A stretch of DNA of 38,484 nucleotides from the IMG/VR virus record IMGVR_UViG_3300034358_000001, positions 1 through 38,484 of that record; one strand, 5' to 3'. The notes beneath the pieces were generated by a model. That model did not search any database. It was not told the DNA's origin and worked only from the letters and a program-made list of their open reading frames with translations. This document shows, in pieces, positions 6,634 to 16,133 of the stretch. A program made the translations under genes and the position numbers. The stretch comes from a virus. How positions within the stretch are numbered: the stretch's first letter is position 1; each line of letters opens with the position of its first letter.

Positions 6634-7127
6634 TGGTATCCTATGAGACATCAGTATTAAGAAAGCTAGTAGAGCTGAACGAGATGATGACCAATAGGGC
6701 TACCTGTCGCTCTGTTTGCTGCAACGGCATTGTCTGCGAGGAGTGCCCCTTCAGGCTGGGAGACTCCATGAATCTAGGGGATATACGCAAAGAATACCGT
6801 AGCCGTAAGTTGATAGACATTGAGGTAGACTATACGGACAACAGCGGCACAGTTGGTATCAACATCGAGGGTGCCTCTAGTGAACACAAGGCTGACCCCG
6901 TGAAGACTCCAAGTCACTACATGTTGTTCGATGGCACAGAGTCCATTGAGGTAATAGCTCGGTCCATGACTGTTAGTGAGTTCCGTGGGTTCTGCTTCGG
7001 GAACGTCTTGAAGTATCGACTACGTGCTGGCAAGAAGTCAGAGCTAGCCACCATGGAGCAGGACTTAAATAAGGCTGAGTTCTATAAGGAACTGTTCAAC
7101 AAACATAAGGAGCTTTGCCATGCGTGA
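6633..7127 (+). CDS. 1.7: Nucleotide kinase gp1.7
   Basis: 164 aa, shorter than T7 gp1.7 (196 aa), which phosphorylates dGMP and dTMP without a P-loop. The C-terminal 60% is nearly identical to T7: SHYMLFDGTESIEVIARSM, FGNVLKYRLRAGKKSEL and FYKELFNKHKE. The N-terminal cysteine cluster (CCNGIVCEECP) corresponds to a similar cluster in T7, but the first 35 or so residues of the T7 protein are missing. It is translationally coupled to both neighbours by overlaps. Confidence 0.92.
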   Translation: MVSYETSVLRKLVELNEMMTNRATCRSVCCNGIVCEECPFRLGDSMNLGDIRKEYRSRKLIDIEVDYTDNSGTVGINIEGASSEHKADPVKTPSHYMLFDGTESIEVIARSMTVSEFRGFCFGNVLKYRLRAGKKSELATMEQDLNKAEFYKELFNKHKELCHA

Positions 7128-7239
7128 GAACGCAGAGTGGTGCCTTAAGAAAGCTGAGGAGGCCATGAGGGATTACAACCAGCCCGCCGCTTTAGATTAC
7201 ATTGAGATGGCTAAGCTTTGGCTATCACGAATGAAATAA
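7120..7239 (+). CDS. 1.8: gp1.8-like 39-aa protein
   Basis: ATG 7120 overlaps the last codons of gene 1.7, with AAGGAG at 7107-7112 as ribosome site. The 39 residues ([16 protein letters not shown], ending LWLSRMK) form a probable amphipathic helix. T7 gene 1.8 (48 aa) has the same position, an EWC near its middle and a similar LWKSRG end. Function unknown. Confidence 0.65.
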   Translation: MRENAEWCLKKAEEAMRDYNQPAALDYIEMAKLWLSRMK

Positions 7240-7256
7240 CAATAGGAGTATTAAGT

Positions 7257-7448
7257 ATGTCCAACAACAATGAAGGTGCACTGGCCGGTAAGGACTCTAA
7301 GTTCTTTGTGACCGTAGAGAGCAGCTTACAGTCATTCGAGGTCCCTGTGTTCGCTCGGAGCCTTGACGAAGCCCATGAGTTAGCTGAGTGGCAATATGTC
7401 CCTGCAGGATTCGCTGTAACAAGAGTGAGACCTGAGGTGGAGCAGTAA
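7257..7448 (+). CDS. 2: gp2, inhibitor of host RNA polymerase
   Basis: 63 aa (T7: 64). T7 gp2 binds the beta-prime jaw of E. coli RNA polymerase and blocks sigma70 transcription, which keeps host polymerase from interfering with late transcription and packaging. Near-identical blocks are [25 protein letters not shown] and VTRVRP; the two arginines implicated in binding, R56 and R58, and E21 are present. Start ATG 7257 follows aggagta and gives the T7-like MSNNN N-terminus; the upstream in-frame ATG at 7218 is discarded. Confidence 0.95.
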   Translation: MSNNNEGALAGKDSKFFVTVESSLQSFEVPVFARSLDEAHELAEWQYVPAGFAVTRVRPEVEQ

Positions 7449-7492
7449 GTATCTAGAAGGGTGATTTAAAGACTGTGGTCAACCATCTAAGT

Positions 7493-7515
7493 TAATAGAA
7501 CTCACTAATGGGGAC
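7493..7515 (+). promoter_or_regulatory. Phage promoter (phi2.5-like)
   Basis: TAATAGAACTCACTAATGGGGA, +1 at G7510. It has the same GAA substitution at -12 to -10 as the promoters at 4389 and 9225, and drives the single-stranded DNA-binding protein. Confidence 0.88.
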
Positions 7516-7559
7516 ACAACGTTCCCGACCCTAATTTCAAAACCAGAAGGAGATTTATC

Positions 7560-8267
7560 ATGGCTTTTGCAAAGAAAAAAGTATTTACTTCCGCTCGTGG
7601 CGTGGCCGAGCCTTATTGTTATTTAGCTAAACCGGACTTTGGTTTCGGTGACTTCAAGAATGAAAGAGGTACCTATAAAGTTTCACTCACCGTCTCGAAT
7701 GCTGACCCTCGTTGTCAGAAGATGATTGACGAAATATTCGAAGCGCATGAAGCTGACTATGCGGCTCGCTCTGAGGAGTACGAAGCTAATCCACCAAAGC
7801 TTATCAAGGGTAAGAAACAACTGAAGCCATACGTAGGTGATTTACCATTTACCGATAACGCAGACGGTACGACGACGTTCGTATTCAAATGCTATGGCTC
7901 GTATACAGACAGAAAGACTGGCGAGAACAAACCTATCGAACTTGCTATTGTTGATTCCAAAGGTCAGCGCATCCGTGGTGAACGTCCAGCCATTTCTGGT
8001 GGCTCAGAGCTGAAAATTAAGTACACACTTTATCCGTACGGCTGGTCAGCGGTAGCAGGTGCTTCCGTTAAACTGCAGCTAGATTCCATTATGTTAATCA
8101 AGCTGGTTGAGTTTGGTGCAGGAGGAGAGTCTGATTGGGCTGACGAGATTGAAGAAGAGGACGGCTATGTTGCATCGGATGCGCCTGCTCGTAAACCTGC
8201 CGCTCAGAAGCAAGAGGAGTGGGACGAAGAGGAATCAGAAGATGAAGACGAATCAGGTGACTTCTAA
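7560..8267 (+). CDS. 2.5: Single-stranded DNA-binding protein gp2.5
   Basis: 235 aa (T7: 232). It coats ssDNA at the fork and binds gp5 and gp4 through its acidic tail. The OB-fold body shows T7 blocks such as YEANPP, PFTDNADGTTTFVFKC and GASVKLQLDSIML. The C-terminal about 30 residues are nearly all Asp/Glu and end in SGDF; the terminal phenylalanine, essential in T7, is kept. Strong ribosome site AGAAGGAG. It follows its own promoter after a 44-nt leader. Confidence 0.96.
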   Translation: MAFAKKKVFTSARGVAEPYCYLAKPDFGFGDFKNERGTYKVSLTVSNADPRCQKMIDEIFEAHEADYAARSEEYEANPPKLIKGKKQLKPYVGDLPFTDNADGTTTFVFKCYGSYTDRKTGENKPIELAIVDSKGQRIRGERPAISGGSELKIKYTLYPYGWSAVAGASVKLQLDSIMLIKLVEFGAGGESDWADEIEEEDGYVASDAPARKPAAQKQEEWDEEESEDEDESGDF

Positions 8268-8312
8268 AGGAGGCAGCCAATCAACTATCAGCAATATTAA
8301 GGGAGGAAAAAC

Positions 8313-8768
8313 ATGGCAGCACGTTACGCAGCCCGCGGAGTGAGCCGAGTAGGTTCCTTCAGGTCAGGCTTAGAAAGTAAAGTACACCAACAGCTAGAGG
8401 CGAAAGGTATCAAGGCACAGTATGAGATGTGGCGCATTCCGTACAGCATTCCAGCTAGTATGCATAGTTACCGACCCGATTTCATTCTACCAAACGGGAT
8501 AATCATCGAGACGAAGGGGCTCTGGGAAAGCGATGATAGGAAAAAGCACTTATTAATCAAGGAGCAATTTCCAGAGTTAGACATTCGGATGGTCTTCACT
8601 TCGAGTCGCTCCAAGATATATAAAGGTTCCCCCACAAGCTATGGAGATTTTTGTGAGAAGAAGGGTATCCTCTTTGCTGACAAACTGATTCCTGTGGAAT
8701 GGCTCAAGGAGCCTAGGCGAGAGGTCCCCTGGGATAAACTAATTAAAGTAAATAAGGAGAACAAATAG
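8313..8768 (+). CDS. 3: Endonuclease I, Holliday-junction resolvase (gp3)
   Basis: 151 aa (T7: 149). The T7 enzyme cuts branched DNA, degrades host DNA together with gp6 and resolves phage concatemers. The catalytic residues of T7 (E20, D55, E65, K67) correspond to E21, D56, E66 and K68 here, within RSGLE, YRPDF and IIETKGLWESDDRKKH. Start ATG 8313 after GGGAGG. It lies directly behind gene 2.5; the HNH gene 2.8 of T7 is missing. It ends on the base before the lysozyme start. Confidence 0.96.
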   Translation: MAARYAARGVSRVGSFRSGLESKVHQQLEAKGIKAQYEMWRIPYSIPASMHSYRPDFILPNGIIIETKGLWESDDRKKHLLIKEQFPELDIRMVFTSSRSKIYKGSPTSYGDFCEKKGILFADKLIPVEWLKEPRREVPWDKLIKVNKENK

Positions 8769-9227
8769 ATGGCAAAAGTACAGTTCATACCACGCTCAGT
8801 AACGGAGGCTATCTTCGTGCATTGCAGCGCAACCAAGGCGTCAATGGACATCGGCGTACGTGAAATTTCGCAATGGCATCGTGAGCAGGGCTGGTTAGCA
8901 ATTGGGTACCATTTTGTCATCCGCCGAGATGGTACTATTGAGAAGGGACGCCCGGTCGATGTGGTAGGTTCTCACGTGAAAAATTGGAACAGTAAGTCAG
9001 TCGGTGTGTGTCTTGTAGGTGGCATTGATGATAGTGGGCGATATGAAGCTAACTTTACGCCTGCACAAATGGAATCACTTGACCACTTATTGTGGGAGCT
9101 CAAGACAACTCTATACCCTTATGCAGAAATTAAGGCACATCATGATGTCTCTGCGAAGGGCTGCCCATCATTCAACCTGAGTCACTGGCTGAAGACTGGT
9201 GAGCTAGTCACAAGCGACCATGGCTAA
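8769..9227 (+). CDS. 3.5: N-acetylmuramoyl-L-alanine amidase, T7 lysozyme (gp3.5)
   Basis: 152 aa (T7: 151). A zinc amidase that cleaves peptidoglycan at lysis and, in T7, binds and regulates the phage RNA polymerase. The zinc ligands are H18 (IFVHCSAT), H124 (KAHHDV) and C132 (GCPSF); the catalytic partners Y47 and K130 are also present. The N-terminal residues MAKVQF, needed in T7 for polymerase inhibition, are close to T7 MARVQF. ATG 8769 directly abuts the stop of gene 3, with AAGGAG in the end of that gene. Confidence 0.96.
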   Translation: MAKVQFIPRSVTEAIFVHCSATKASMDIGVREISQWHREQGWLAIGYHFVIRRDGTIEKGRPVDVVGSHVKNWNSKSVGVCLVGGIDDSGRYEANFTPAQMESLDHLLWELKTTLYPYAEIKAHHDVSAKGCPSFNLSHWLKTGELVTSDHG

Positions 9228-9247
9228 TAGAACTCACTAATGAGGAG
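9225..9247 (+). promoter_or_regulatory. Phage promoter (phi3.8-like)
   Basis: TAATAGAACTCACTAATGAGGA, +1 at G9242, overlapping the stop codon of the lysozyme gene. It drives the primase-helicase transcript. No gene 3.8 (HNH endonuclease in T7) is present downstream. Confidence 0.88.
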
Positions 9248-9325
9248 AGGACTTAGCTTCCTCCCTACCTTCTATCTAAGGGTGAACACAAAGTCACCCA
9301 CCAACAACAACTTAAGGAGTTCATA

Positions 9326-11109
<1,784 letters not shown>

Positions 11110-11113
11110 GAAT

Positions 11114-11136
11114 CAATAGGACTCACTAAGGGGATA
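11114..11136 (+). promoter_or_regulatory. Phage promoter (phi4.3-like), degenerate
   Basis: CAATAGGACTCACTAAGGGGATA, +1 near G11131. C at -17, G at -12 and AAG before the start depart from consensus; it lies directly after the end of gene 4. Confidence 0.8.
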
Positions 11137-11176
11137 GACACTCTGTTCCCTGCCGTAAACAAAGAGGAGACACACC

Positions 11177-11389
11177 GTGTTCATCTTAGTAAAAGCCCTG
11201 GGTCGCTTAGTATCCAAAATGTATATCCGCGAAGCACGTCTGTTGAACAAGAAAGCTAAGGCTGAAGGTGAAGCTGCCATCCGTCTTGCTAAGGCTGCTG
11301 AGGTTGCCAAACAGAAGTCGCTGGACAATGTAGACCAAGCTGCTCGTGTAGTACTGCAAGGTCAAGCTATCTCTAAATTCTTTCTATAA
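11177..11389 (+). CDS. 4.3: gp4.3 homologue
   Basis: 70 aa, the same length as T7 gp4.3, with matching start (MFILVKALGRL against MFKLIKKLGQL) and end (ISKFFL against LSKFFE). Rich in Ala, Lys and Glu, probably a long helix with a hydrophobic N-terminus. It uses a GTG start after AGAGGAG. Function is unknown in T7. Confidence 0.85.
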   Translation: MFILVKALGRLVSKMYIREARLLNKKAKAEGEAAIRLAKAAEVAKQKSLDNVDQAARVVLQGQAISKFFL

Positions 11390-11401
11390 AGGAGTAACAT
11401 C

Positions 11402-11704
11402 ATGTCTAAGTTCCCTGGTAACACAATACAGCTGTCTGACACTGTAGACCAGTATGCTCGTAGGGTTCACATCAACGTTCGTAACGACAAGGTCACCTTG
11501 GTGTATCGATGGAAAGACCGCAAGTCCTCCAAGTCTCACACACAACGTATGACCCTTGGTGATGTACAAGCAGCCCGGCTGATAGGTTCTGTGACTGTTG
11601 CCTCTGCGGTTGCTGTAGGTGACGACAAGGTGCGTGGTAGCGTACTGTCCAACACTTTGAAATCAGTGGCGTCACGCCTTGCGCATGAATCAAAACAGAA
11701 CTAA
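11402..11704 (+). CDS. 4.5: gp4.5-like protein
   Basis: 100 aa (T7 gp4.5: 89). Similarity is limited but co-linear: an early IQLSDT (T7 INLSDT), a central beta-rich part and an Ala-rich helical C-terminal half. It starts at ATG 11402 after AAGGAG, 12 nt behind gene 4.3. Function unknown. Confidence 0.7.
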   Translation: MSKFPGNTIQLSDTVDQYARRVHINVRNDKVTLVYRWKDRKSSKSHTQRMTLGDVQAARLIGSVTVASAVAVGDDKVRGSVLSNTLKSVASRLAHESKQN

Positions 11705-11705
11705 G

Positions 11706-11750
11706 AGTTAAACTAAAGGTCATCTTCATTGGTGGCCTTAGTGCTTAACT
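11706..11750 (+). ncRNA. RNase III processing stem (R4.7-like)
   Basis: AGTTAA (11706-11711) with TTAACT (11745-11750), and an inner AAGGTCA paired with TGGCCTT. Same family as the stems at 4423 and 4955; T7 has R4.7 between the same two genes. Confidence 0.85.
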
Positions 11751-11762
11751 TTTGCACAAAAA

Positions 11763-11785
11763 CTATTCAACTCACTAATGGGGAG
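11763..11785 (+). promoter_or_regulatory. Phage promoter (phi4.7-like), degenerate
   Basis: CTATTCAACTCACTAATGGGGA, +1 at G11780. The -17 to -11 part departs clearly from TAATACG, as in the T7 class II promoter at this site. Confidence 0.82.
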
Positions 11786-11793
11786 GATTAATC

Positions 11794-12198
11794 ATGCATA
11801 ACATCAAGCTAGACATCGCTAAGCTTCAGGATGAACTTTCGTTCTGCATAGAGGATGAGTCCTTAAGTGACTCTGCTATTAACTCTATGAAGAACTCAGG
11901 GTGGACCAACTTGAATGGTCGCTGGGTCAATCCTTCACTGAAGAGAATGTTAGATGAGTTCAATGTGGACTCTATGTCCAACATCAAGTATGGAGACTAC
12001 GTGATGACTCAAGGTGAGACCAACGGTGTCATCTGGTTCGTTCGTAATGTTGACGGTAATGCGCTTGACTGCTCCAACGTTGTTCGCATTGACCCATATG
12101 GCATCTCCGTAACAAACAACACAGCTCGTATCTATGCGCATCGTGTAAGGGTGATTGACCCTCTCCAACATATTGGATACGTCTTCAACATCAAATAA
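11794..12198 (+). CDS. 4.7: gp4.7 homologue
   Basis: 134 aa (T7: 135). Co-linear features with T7 gp4.7: an N-terminal IAKLQDEL helix, a SMKNSGWTNLNGRW segment and IKYGDYV before a beta-rich C-terminal half. Function unknown. Start ATG 11794 after GGGAGG, within the 5' end of the transcript from the promoter 14 nt upstream. It is followed by the polymerase gene after 13 nt. Confidence 0.75.
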   Translation: MHNIKLDIAKLQDELSFCIEDESLSDSAINSMKNSGWTNLNGRWVNPSLKRMLDEFNVDSMSNIKYGDYVMTQGETNGVIWFVRNVDGNALDCSNVVRIDPYGISVTNNTARIYAHRVRVIDPLQHIGYVFNIK

Positions 12199-12211
12199 AG
12201 GAGTACACACC

Positions 12212-14326
12212 ATGTTAGTCATGGACATCGAAGCAAACAACCTACTGGATAAGGTCACTCAGTTTCACTGTGGTGTACTGTATGACTACTCCAATGACTC
12301 ATACGCATCATTCAGGCCTTGTGACTTCTCGGCTTACCTTGACGCATTAGAAGCTGAGGTAGCACGGGGTGGGCTCATAGTCGGTCACAACATCACTAAG
12401 TATGATGCCCCAACGTTAACCAAGTTAGCCAAGTTGTTACTGAACCGTGAGTTCCACCTACCGCGTGACAACGTGATAGACACTCTGGTACTCACTCGCC
12501 TTATCTTTGCGAACATCAAGGACACCGATGCTGGTCTGTTGCGCTCTGGGAAACTCCCAGGTAAACGCTTTGGGTCTCACGCTCTGGAAGCTTGGGGATA
12601 CCGCTTAGGTGAAATGAAGGGTGAATACAAGGATGACTTTAAGAAGCTGCTTGAGGACGAAGGTGAGCTTTATGTTGACGGCATGGAGTGGCTCCACTTC
12701 AACGAGGAGATGATGGAGTATAACGTTCAGGACGTTGTGGTTACCAAGGCTCTACTCGAAGAGCTCTTGAGTCAGACCTTCTATTTCCCTAATGAGAACC
12801 CACAGGGACTCTCTGAGGCTGACCGCTTCTGGGCAGGTAGCTTAGAGTGCGTTAAGCTTGAGCACGATGCTGCGTGGCTTCTGGCTAAGATGGAGCGTAA
12901 TGGCTTCCCGATTGACACTAAGGCCCTAGAGAATCTCTACGCTGAACTGTCTGGTCGACGTGGTGAACTGCTGGTGGAACTGACCAATACGTTCGGCTCT
13001 TGGTACACTCCCAAGGGTGGCACTGAGTCCTTCCTGCACCCACGCACAGGTAAACCTCTGACCAAATATCCACGAGTGAAGACTCCAAAGTCTGGTGGTG
13101 TCTACAAGAAGCCTCAGAACAAGAAGCAACGTGAGGGAATTGAGCCCTGTGAGTTGGACACAAGGGACTTTATGGAGGGAGCTCCGTTCACTCCTGTTCA
13201 ACACGTGACCTTTAACCCATCAAGTCGTGACCACATCACGCGAGTACTTAAGATTGCCGGATGGGTTCCTGTAGAGTTCACTCCGAGTGGTGCACCTAAG
13301 GTTGACGATGAGGTGCTTGAGCACGTTAAGGTTGATGACACGAACGCTCAGCGATGCATTGAGTTAATCAAAGAGTACTTGATGATTCAGAAGCGAATAG
13401 GCCAGGTGGCTGAAGGTGACAACGGTTGGTTGCGGATGATTGCTGAGGATGGTCGTATCCATGGTAGTGTTAACCCTAACGGTGCTGTAACTGGACGAGC
13501 TACTCACAGCTTCCCTAATGTGGCCCAGGTGCCTTCTATCCGTGCATCCTATGGTGAGCCTTGTCGTGCTGCATTTGGTGCTGAACACAATCTGAGAGAC
13601 GGTAAGAGGGACCCTTGGATTCAGGTTGGGGTCGATGCGAGTGGTCTTGAGCTGCGATGCCTGGGTCACTTCATGCATCGCTATGATGGCGGAGAGTACG
13701 TTGAAACCATCTTGACTGGCGATATCCACACGAAGAACCAGTTGGCTGCTGGCCTGCCTACTCGTGATAACGCTAAGACTTTCATCTATGGGTTCCTCTA
13801 TGGGGCTGGCGCAGCTAAGATAGGCCAGATAGTCAACGGTACAGCAGAAGACGGTAAGAGACTCATTAAGAACTTCCTTGAGCAAACTCCAGCTATCGCT
13901 GCGTTACGCGAAGCAATCACTGAGACCCTAGTCAAAGACTCCAAGTGGGTTGGTGGTGAGCAGAAGGTGACATGGAAGCGCCGTTGGATTCGCGGGTTGG
14001 ATGGTCGTAAAGTCCACGTCCGTAGTCCACATGCTGCTCTTAACACACTGTTGCAATCTGCAGGTGCTCTCATTTGTAAGCTCTGGATTATTGAGACTGA
14101 GCGTCTGTTACTTGAGGCGGGCCTTAAGCATGGCTGGGATGGTGACTTCGCGTACATGGCTTGGGTTCACGATGAAATTCAGGTAGCTGCACGTACCCAA
14201 GAGATTGCAGATAAGATTGTTGAGTTAGCCCAACAGGCTATGCGTAACGTTGGGGACCACTTTGAGTTCCGCTGCCAGTTGGATACAGAAGGTAAGTCAG
14301 GTGCTAACTGGAAAGAATGCCATTAA
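12212..14326 (+). CDS. 5: DNA polymerase (gp5)
   Basis: 704 aa, exactly the T7 length. The N-terminal 3'-5' exonuclease has MDIEAN with D5 and E7. The polymerase domain has VDASGLELR (motif A, Asp near 475), the RDNAKTFIYGFLYGAG fingers helix and VHDEIQV (motif C, H653 and D654). The thioredoxin-binding insertion between H and H1 (about 258-333) is present and T7-like (GSWYTPKGGTESF, HPRTGKPLTKYPR), so host thioredoxin is probably the processivity factor. I use ATG 12212 (MLVMDIEAN) behind AAAGGAG; an earlier in-frame start at 12155 overlaps gene 4.7 and is not T7-like. Confidence 0.98.
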   Translation: MLVMDIEANNLLDKVTQFHCGVLYDYSNDSYASFRPCDFSAYLDALEAEVARGGLIVGHNITKYDAPTLTKLAKLLLNREFHLPRDNVIDTLVLTRLIFANIKDTDAGLLRSGKLPGKRFGSHALEAWGYRLGEMKGEYKDDFKKLLEDEGELYVDGMEWLHFNEEMMEYNVQDVVVTKALLEELLSQTFYFPNENPQGLSEADRFWAGSLECVKLEHDAAWLLAKMERNGFPIDTKALENLYAELSGRRGELLVELTNTFGSWYTPKGGTESFLHPRTGKPLTKYPRVKTPKSGGVYKKPQNKKQREGIEPCELDTRDFMEGAPFTPVQHVTFNPSSRDHITRVLKIAGWVPVEFTPSGAPKVDDEVLEHVKVDDTNAQRCIELIKEYLMIQKRIGQVAEGDNGWLRMIAEDGRIHGSVNPNGAVTGRATHSFPNVAQVPSIRASYGEPCRAAFGAEHNLRDGKRDPWIQVGVDASGLELRCLGHFMHRYDGGEYVETILTGDIHTKNQLAAGLPTRDNAKTFIYGFLYGAGAAKIGQIVNGTAEDGKRLIKNFLEQTPAIAALREAITETLVKDSKWVGGEQKVTWKRRWIRGLDGRKVHVRSPHAALNTLLQSAGALICKLWIIETERLLLEAGLKHGWDGDFAYMAWVHDEIQVAARTQEIADKIVELAQQAMRNVGDHFEFRCQLDTEGKSGANWKECH

Positions 14327-14358
14327 AATTAATTAGATATATACAGGAGGTGAACTAA

Positions 14359-14568
14359 ATGAATGATTACATTAAAGTCCTGGCTGCCATCAAAAGCTGT
14401 CCGAAATCCTTTCAGTCGAACTATGTGCGCAACAATGCGGCACTGGTGGCTGAGGCTGCGAGTCGTGGTCATCTCTCTTGCCTATCAGCTGATGGGCGTA
14501 ATAATGGCGCTTGGGAAGTAACAGGTTCCGGCGTTCGATTCCTTAAGAAACTAGGAGGTTGTGTATGA
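14359..14568 (+). CDS. 5.7: gp5.7, inhibitor of stationary-phase host RNA polymerase
   Basis: 69 aa, the same length as T7 gp5.7 and largely identical (VLAAIKSCPKSFQSNYVRNN, LVAEAASRGH, GVRFLKKLGGCV). In T7 gp5.7 inhibits sigmaS-dependent host transcription. The T7 gene 5.5 that normally precedes it (H-NS binding) is absent here, so gene 5.7 has its own start with AGGAGG and is not made as a 5.5-5.7 fusion. Confidence 0.93.
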   Translation: MNDYIKVLAAIKSCPKSFQSNYVRNNAALVAEAASRGHLSCLSADGRNNGAWEVTGSGVRFLKKLGGCV

Positions 14569-14840
14569 ACATTTATGAAGAACTCAATGCTTTACTGACC
14601 AAGAGCCTTAGCAGTACTGGCCTTCCTGAGACCTTCGAGGTATTTGAGTCTGGCAATTGGATTGCAGAAGATGACACTGAGAGCAAGATTGACATCATCA
14701 AGCACCTTCCTTCTGGTCGATTCTTTAAGTGTTTCTTCTCACGCTGTGGTAGTGACTATCAAGGATACGAAACAGTGTTCGATAGGTCTCGTGAAGTTGA
14801 ACCTTATGAGGCGACTGTGATTCTCTGGAGGACCAAATAA
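14565..14840 (+). CDS. Unrecognised 91-aa acidic protein in the 5.9 position
   Basis: ATG 14565 overlaps the stop of gene 5.7 (ATGA) and is preceded by AGGAGG; its own TAA overlaps the ATG of gene 6. The protein starts MNIYEELNALL, is acidic, has two cysteines (CFFSRC) and looks like a small mixed alpha/beta fold. T7 has gp5.9, the RecBCD inhibitor (52 aa), at this place, but I see no sequence similarity and the size differs. A counter-host role is possible from position only. Confidence 0.75.
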   Translation: MNIYEELNALLTKSLSSTGLPETFEVFESGNWIAEDDTESKIDIIKHLPSGRFFKCFFSRCGSDYQGYETVFDRSREVEPYEATVILWRTK

Positions 14841-15754
14841 TGAGTGCTTTATCTATTAGAGAATATCATGAATCACGCCAGGGTAAGACAGACAAGATGG
14901 TCCTAGTTATGGACGGGGACTGGCTGGTTTTCCAAGCGATGGCTGCAAGTGAAGTAGAGACACAATGGGATGAAGACACATGGTCCTTAGAGTGTGACCA
15001 TAAGAAGGCTTGGGGTATCCTAAACGACTCCATCAAGTCATACGCCTCTCGTAAGAAATCATGGGCAGGTGCTCCTATTGTCATGGCCTTCACTGACTCT
15101 GTGAATTGGCGTAAGGAACTCGTTGATTCCACATATAAAGAGAACCGAAAGGGCACTCGCAAGCCTGTTGGTTATCGTGCATTCGTTGAGCGTGTTCAAG
15201 CGTGCACCGACTGGACTTCAATTCTAGAGTCTCACCTTGAGGGTGACGATGTAATGGGTATCATCGGCTCAGGTGCTGCACATTTTGGATTCGAGAAGTC
15301 AGTCTTAGTGTCCTGCGATAAGGACTTCAAGACGATTCCTGATTGCGACTTCCTTTGGTGCACAACAGGCAACATCCTTAAGCAAGATATTAGCACAGCT
15401 AACTATTGGCACATCTTTCAGACCATCAAAGGTGACCTTACGGATGGTTACTCTGGGATTCCTGGTTGGGGTGATACGACTGCTGATTGGCTGGAGGCTC
15501 CTTATGCTTTTGAGCAGGTCGAGAAGATCTTTAAGTCAGGACCTCGTAAGGGTCAGACGGTCTTAGAGTGGCGCAAAGTTGAACAGGGTGACCTAACTCT
15601 GTGGGACTGCATTGTTACTCTAGGTGCCCGCGCTGGGATGACTGAACAGGAAATCATTAAGCAGGGACAGATGGCCCGCATCCTTCGATTTGATGAATAC
15701 AACTTTGATACCAAGGAGGTTACTTTATGGACGCCTACAGTTACATGGCCGTGA
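14840..15754 (+). CDS. 6: 5'-3' exonuclease (gp6)
   Basis: 304 aa (T7: 300). Member of the FEN/5' nuclease family; it removes RNA primers, degrades host DNA and acts in recombination. Metal-binding clusters are seen in LVMDGDWLVFQAM, FTDSVNWRKEL, LEGDDVMG and SCDKDFKTIPDCDF, followed by the helix-hairpin region GDLTDGYSGIPGWGD. The ATG overlaps the stop of the preceding gene; ribosome site ctggagg. Confidence 0.96.
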   Translation: MSALSIREYHESRQGKTDKMVLVMDGDWLVFQAMAASEVETQWDEDTWSLECDHKKAWGILNDSIKSYASRKKSWAGAPIVMAFTDSVNWRKELVDSTYKENRKGTRKPVGYRAFVERVQACTDWTSILESHLEGDDVMGIIGSGAAHFGFEKSVLVSCDKDFKTIPDCDFLWCTTGNILKQDISTANYWHIFQTIKGDLTDGYSGIPGWGDTTADWLEAPYAFEQVEKIFKSGPRKGQTVLEWRKVEQGDLTLWDCIVTLGARAGMTEQEIIKQGQMARILRFDEYNFDTKEVTLWTPTVTWP

Positions 15755-15828
15755 TTCTTTGGGCCAGCATCTTGGCTTCGTGTGCCTTTGTGGCCACCCT
15801 TGTTGACAGCTTAGGTTCCACCTTGTGA
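15727..15828 (+). CDS. 33-aa membrane peptide (gp6.3 position)
   Basis: ATG 15727 lies inside the end of gene 6 in another frame, with AAGGAGG eight bases upstream. The peptide is mostly hydrophobic (MAVILWASILASCAFVATLV), a single helix. T7 has the small gene 6.3 (37 aa) in this place. Function unknown. Confidence 0.65.
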   Translation: MDAYSYMAVILWASILASCAFVATLVDSLGSTL

Positions 15829-15886
15829 ACCATCAAGAAATCAAGTAGTTAACCCTTAGGTACCCTCTCTCTATGAGCCCGTTAAT

Positions 15887-15909
15887 TAATACGACTCACT
15901 ATTGGGAAG
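15887..15909 (+). promoter_or_regulatory. Phage promoter, first of three before gene 6.5
   Basis: TAATACGACTCACTATTGGGAA, +1 at G15904. Perfect from -17 to -2; the same ATT-GGGAAGG form is used before gene 13. Confidence 0.9.
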
Positions 15910-15993
15910 GGTGCCTATACGATACCTACTTTAGGATACACTTTGAGATGACTCTATGAGGACTCTGAGAGGACCATAAGATGATGTCAAAAT

Positions 15994-16016
15994 TAATACG
16001 ACTCACTAAAGGGAAG
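15994..16016 (+). promoter_or_regulatory. Phage promoter, second of three, T3-like initiation region
   Basis: TAATACGACTCACTAAAGGGAA, +1 at G16011. The CACTAAAGGG around the start is that of T3 promoters, while -17 to -5 is T7 type. Confidence 0.9.
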
Positions 16017-16088
16017 GACCCTTAAGATGACTACTCTAAGATAATCTTTGAGATGACCTTAAGATGACTCTAAGATGGTATACCAAAT

Positions 16089-16111
16089 TAATACGACTCA
16101 CTAATGGGAGA
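16089..16111 (+). promoter_or_regulatory. Phage promoter, third of three before gene 6.5
   Basis: TAATACGACTCACTAATGGGAGA, +1 at G16106, the genome consensus form. The transcript runs into the 12-G tract 16 nt after its start. Confidence 0.92.
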
Positions 16112-16121
16112 GACACTCTAA

Positions 16122-16133
16122 GGGGGGGGGGGG
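16122..16133 (+). repeat. Homopolymer run of 12 G
   Basis: Twelve consecutive G in the leader of gene 6.5, between the third promoter and the gene. True length may vary between particles or be a sequencing estimate. Confidence 0.8.
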
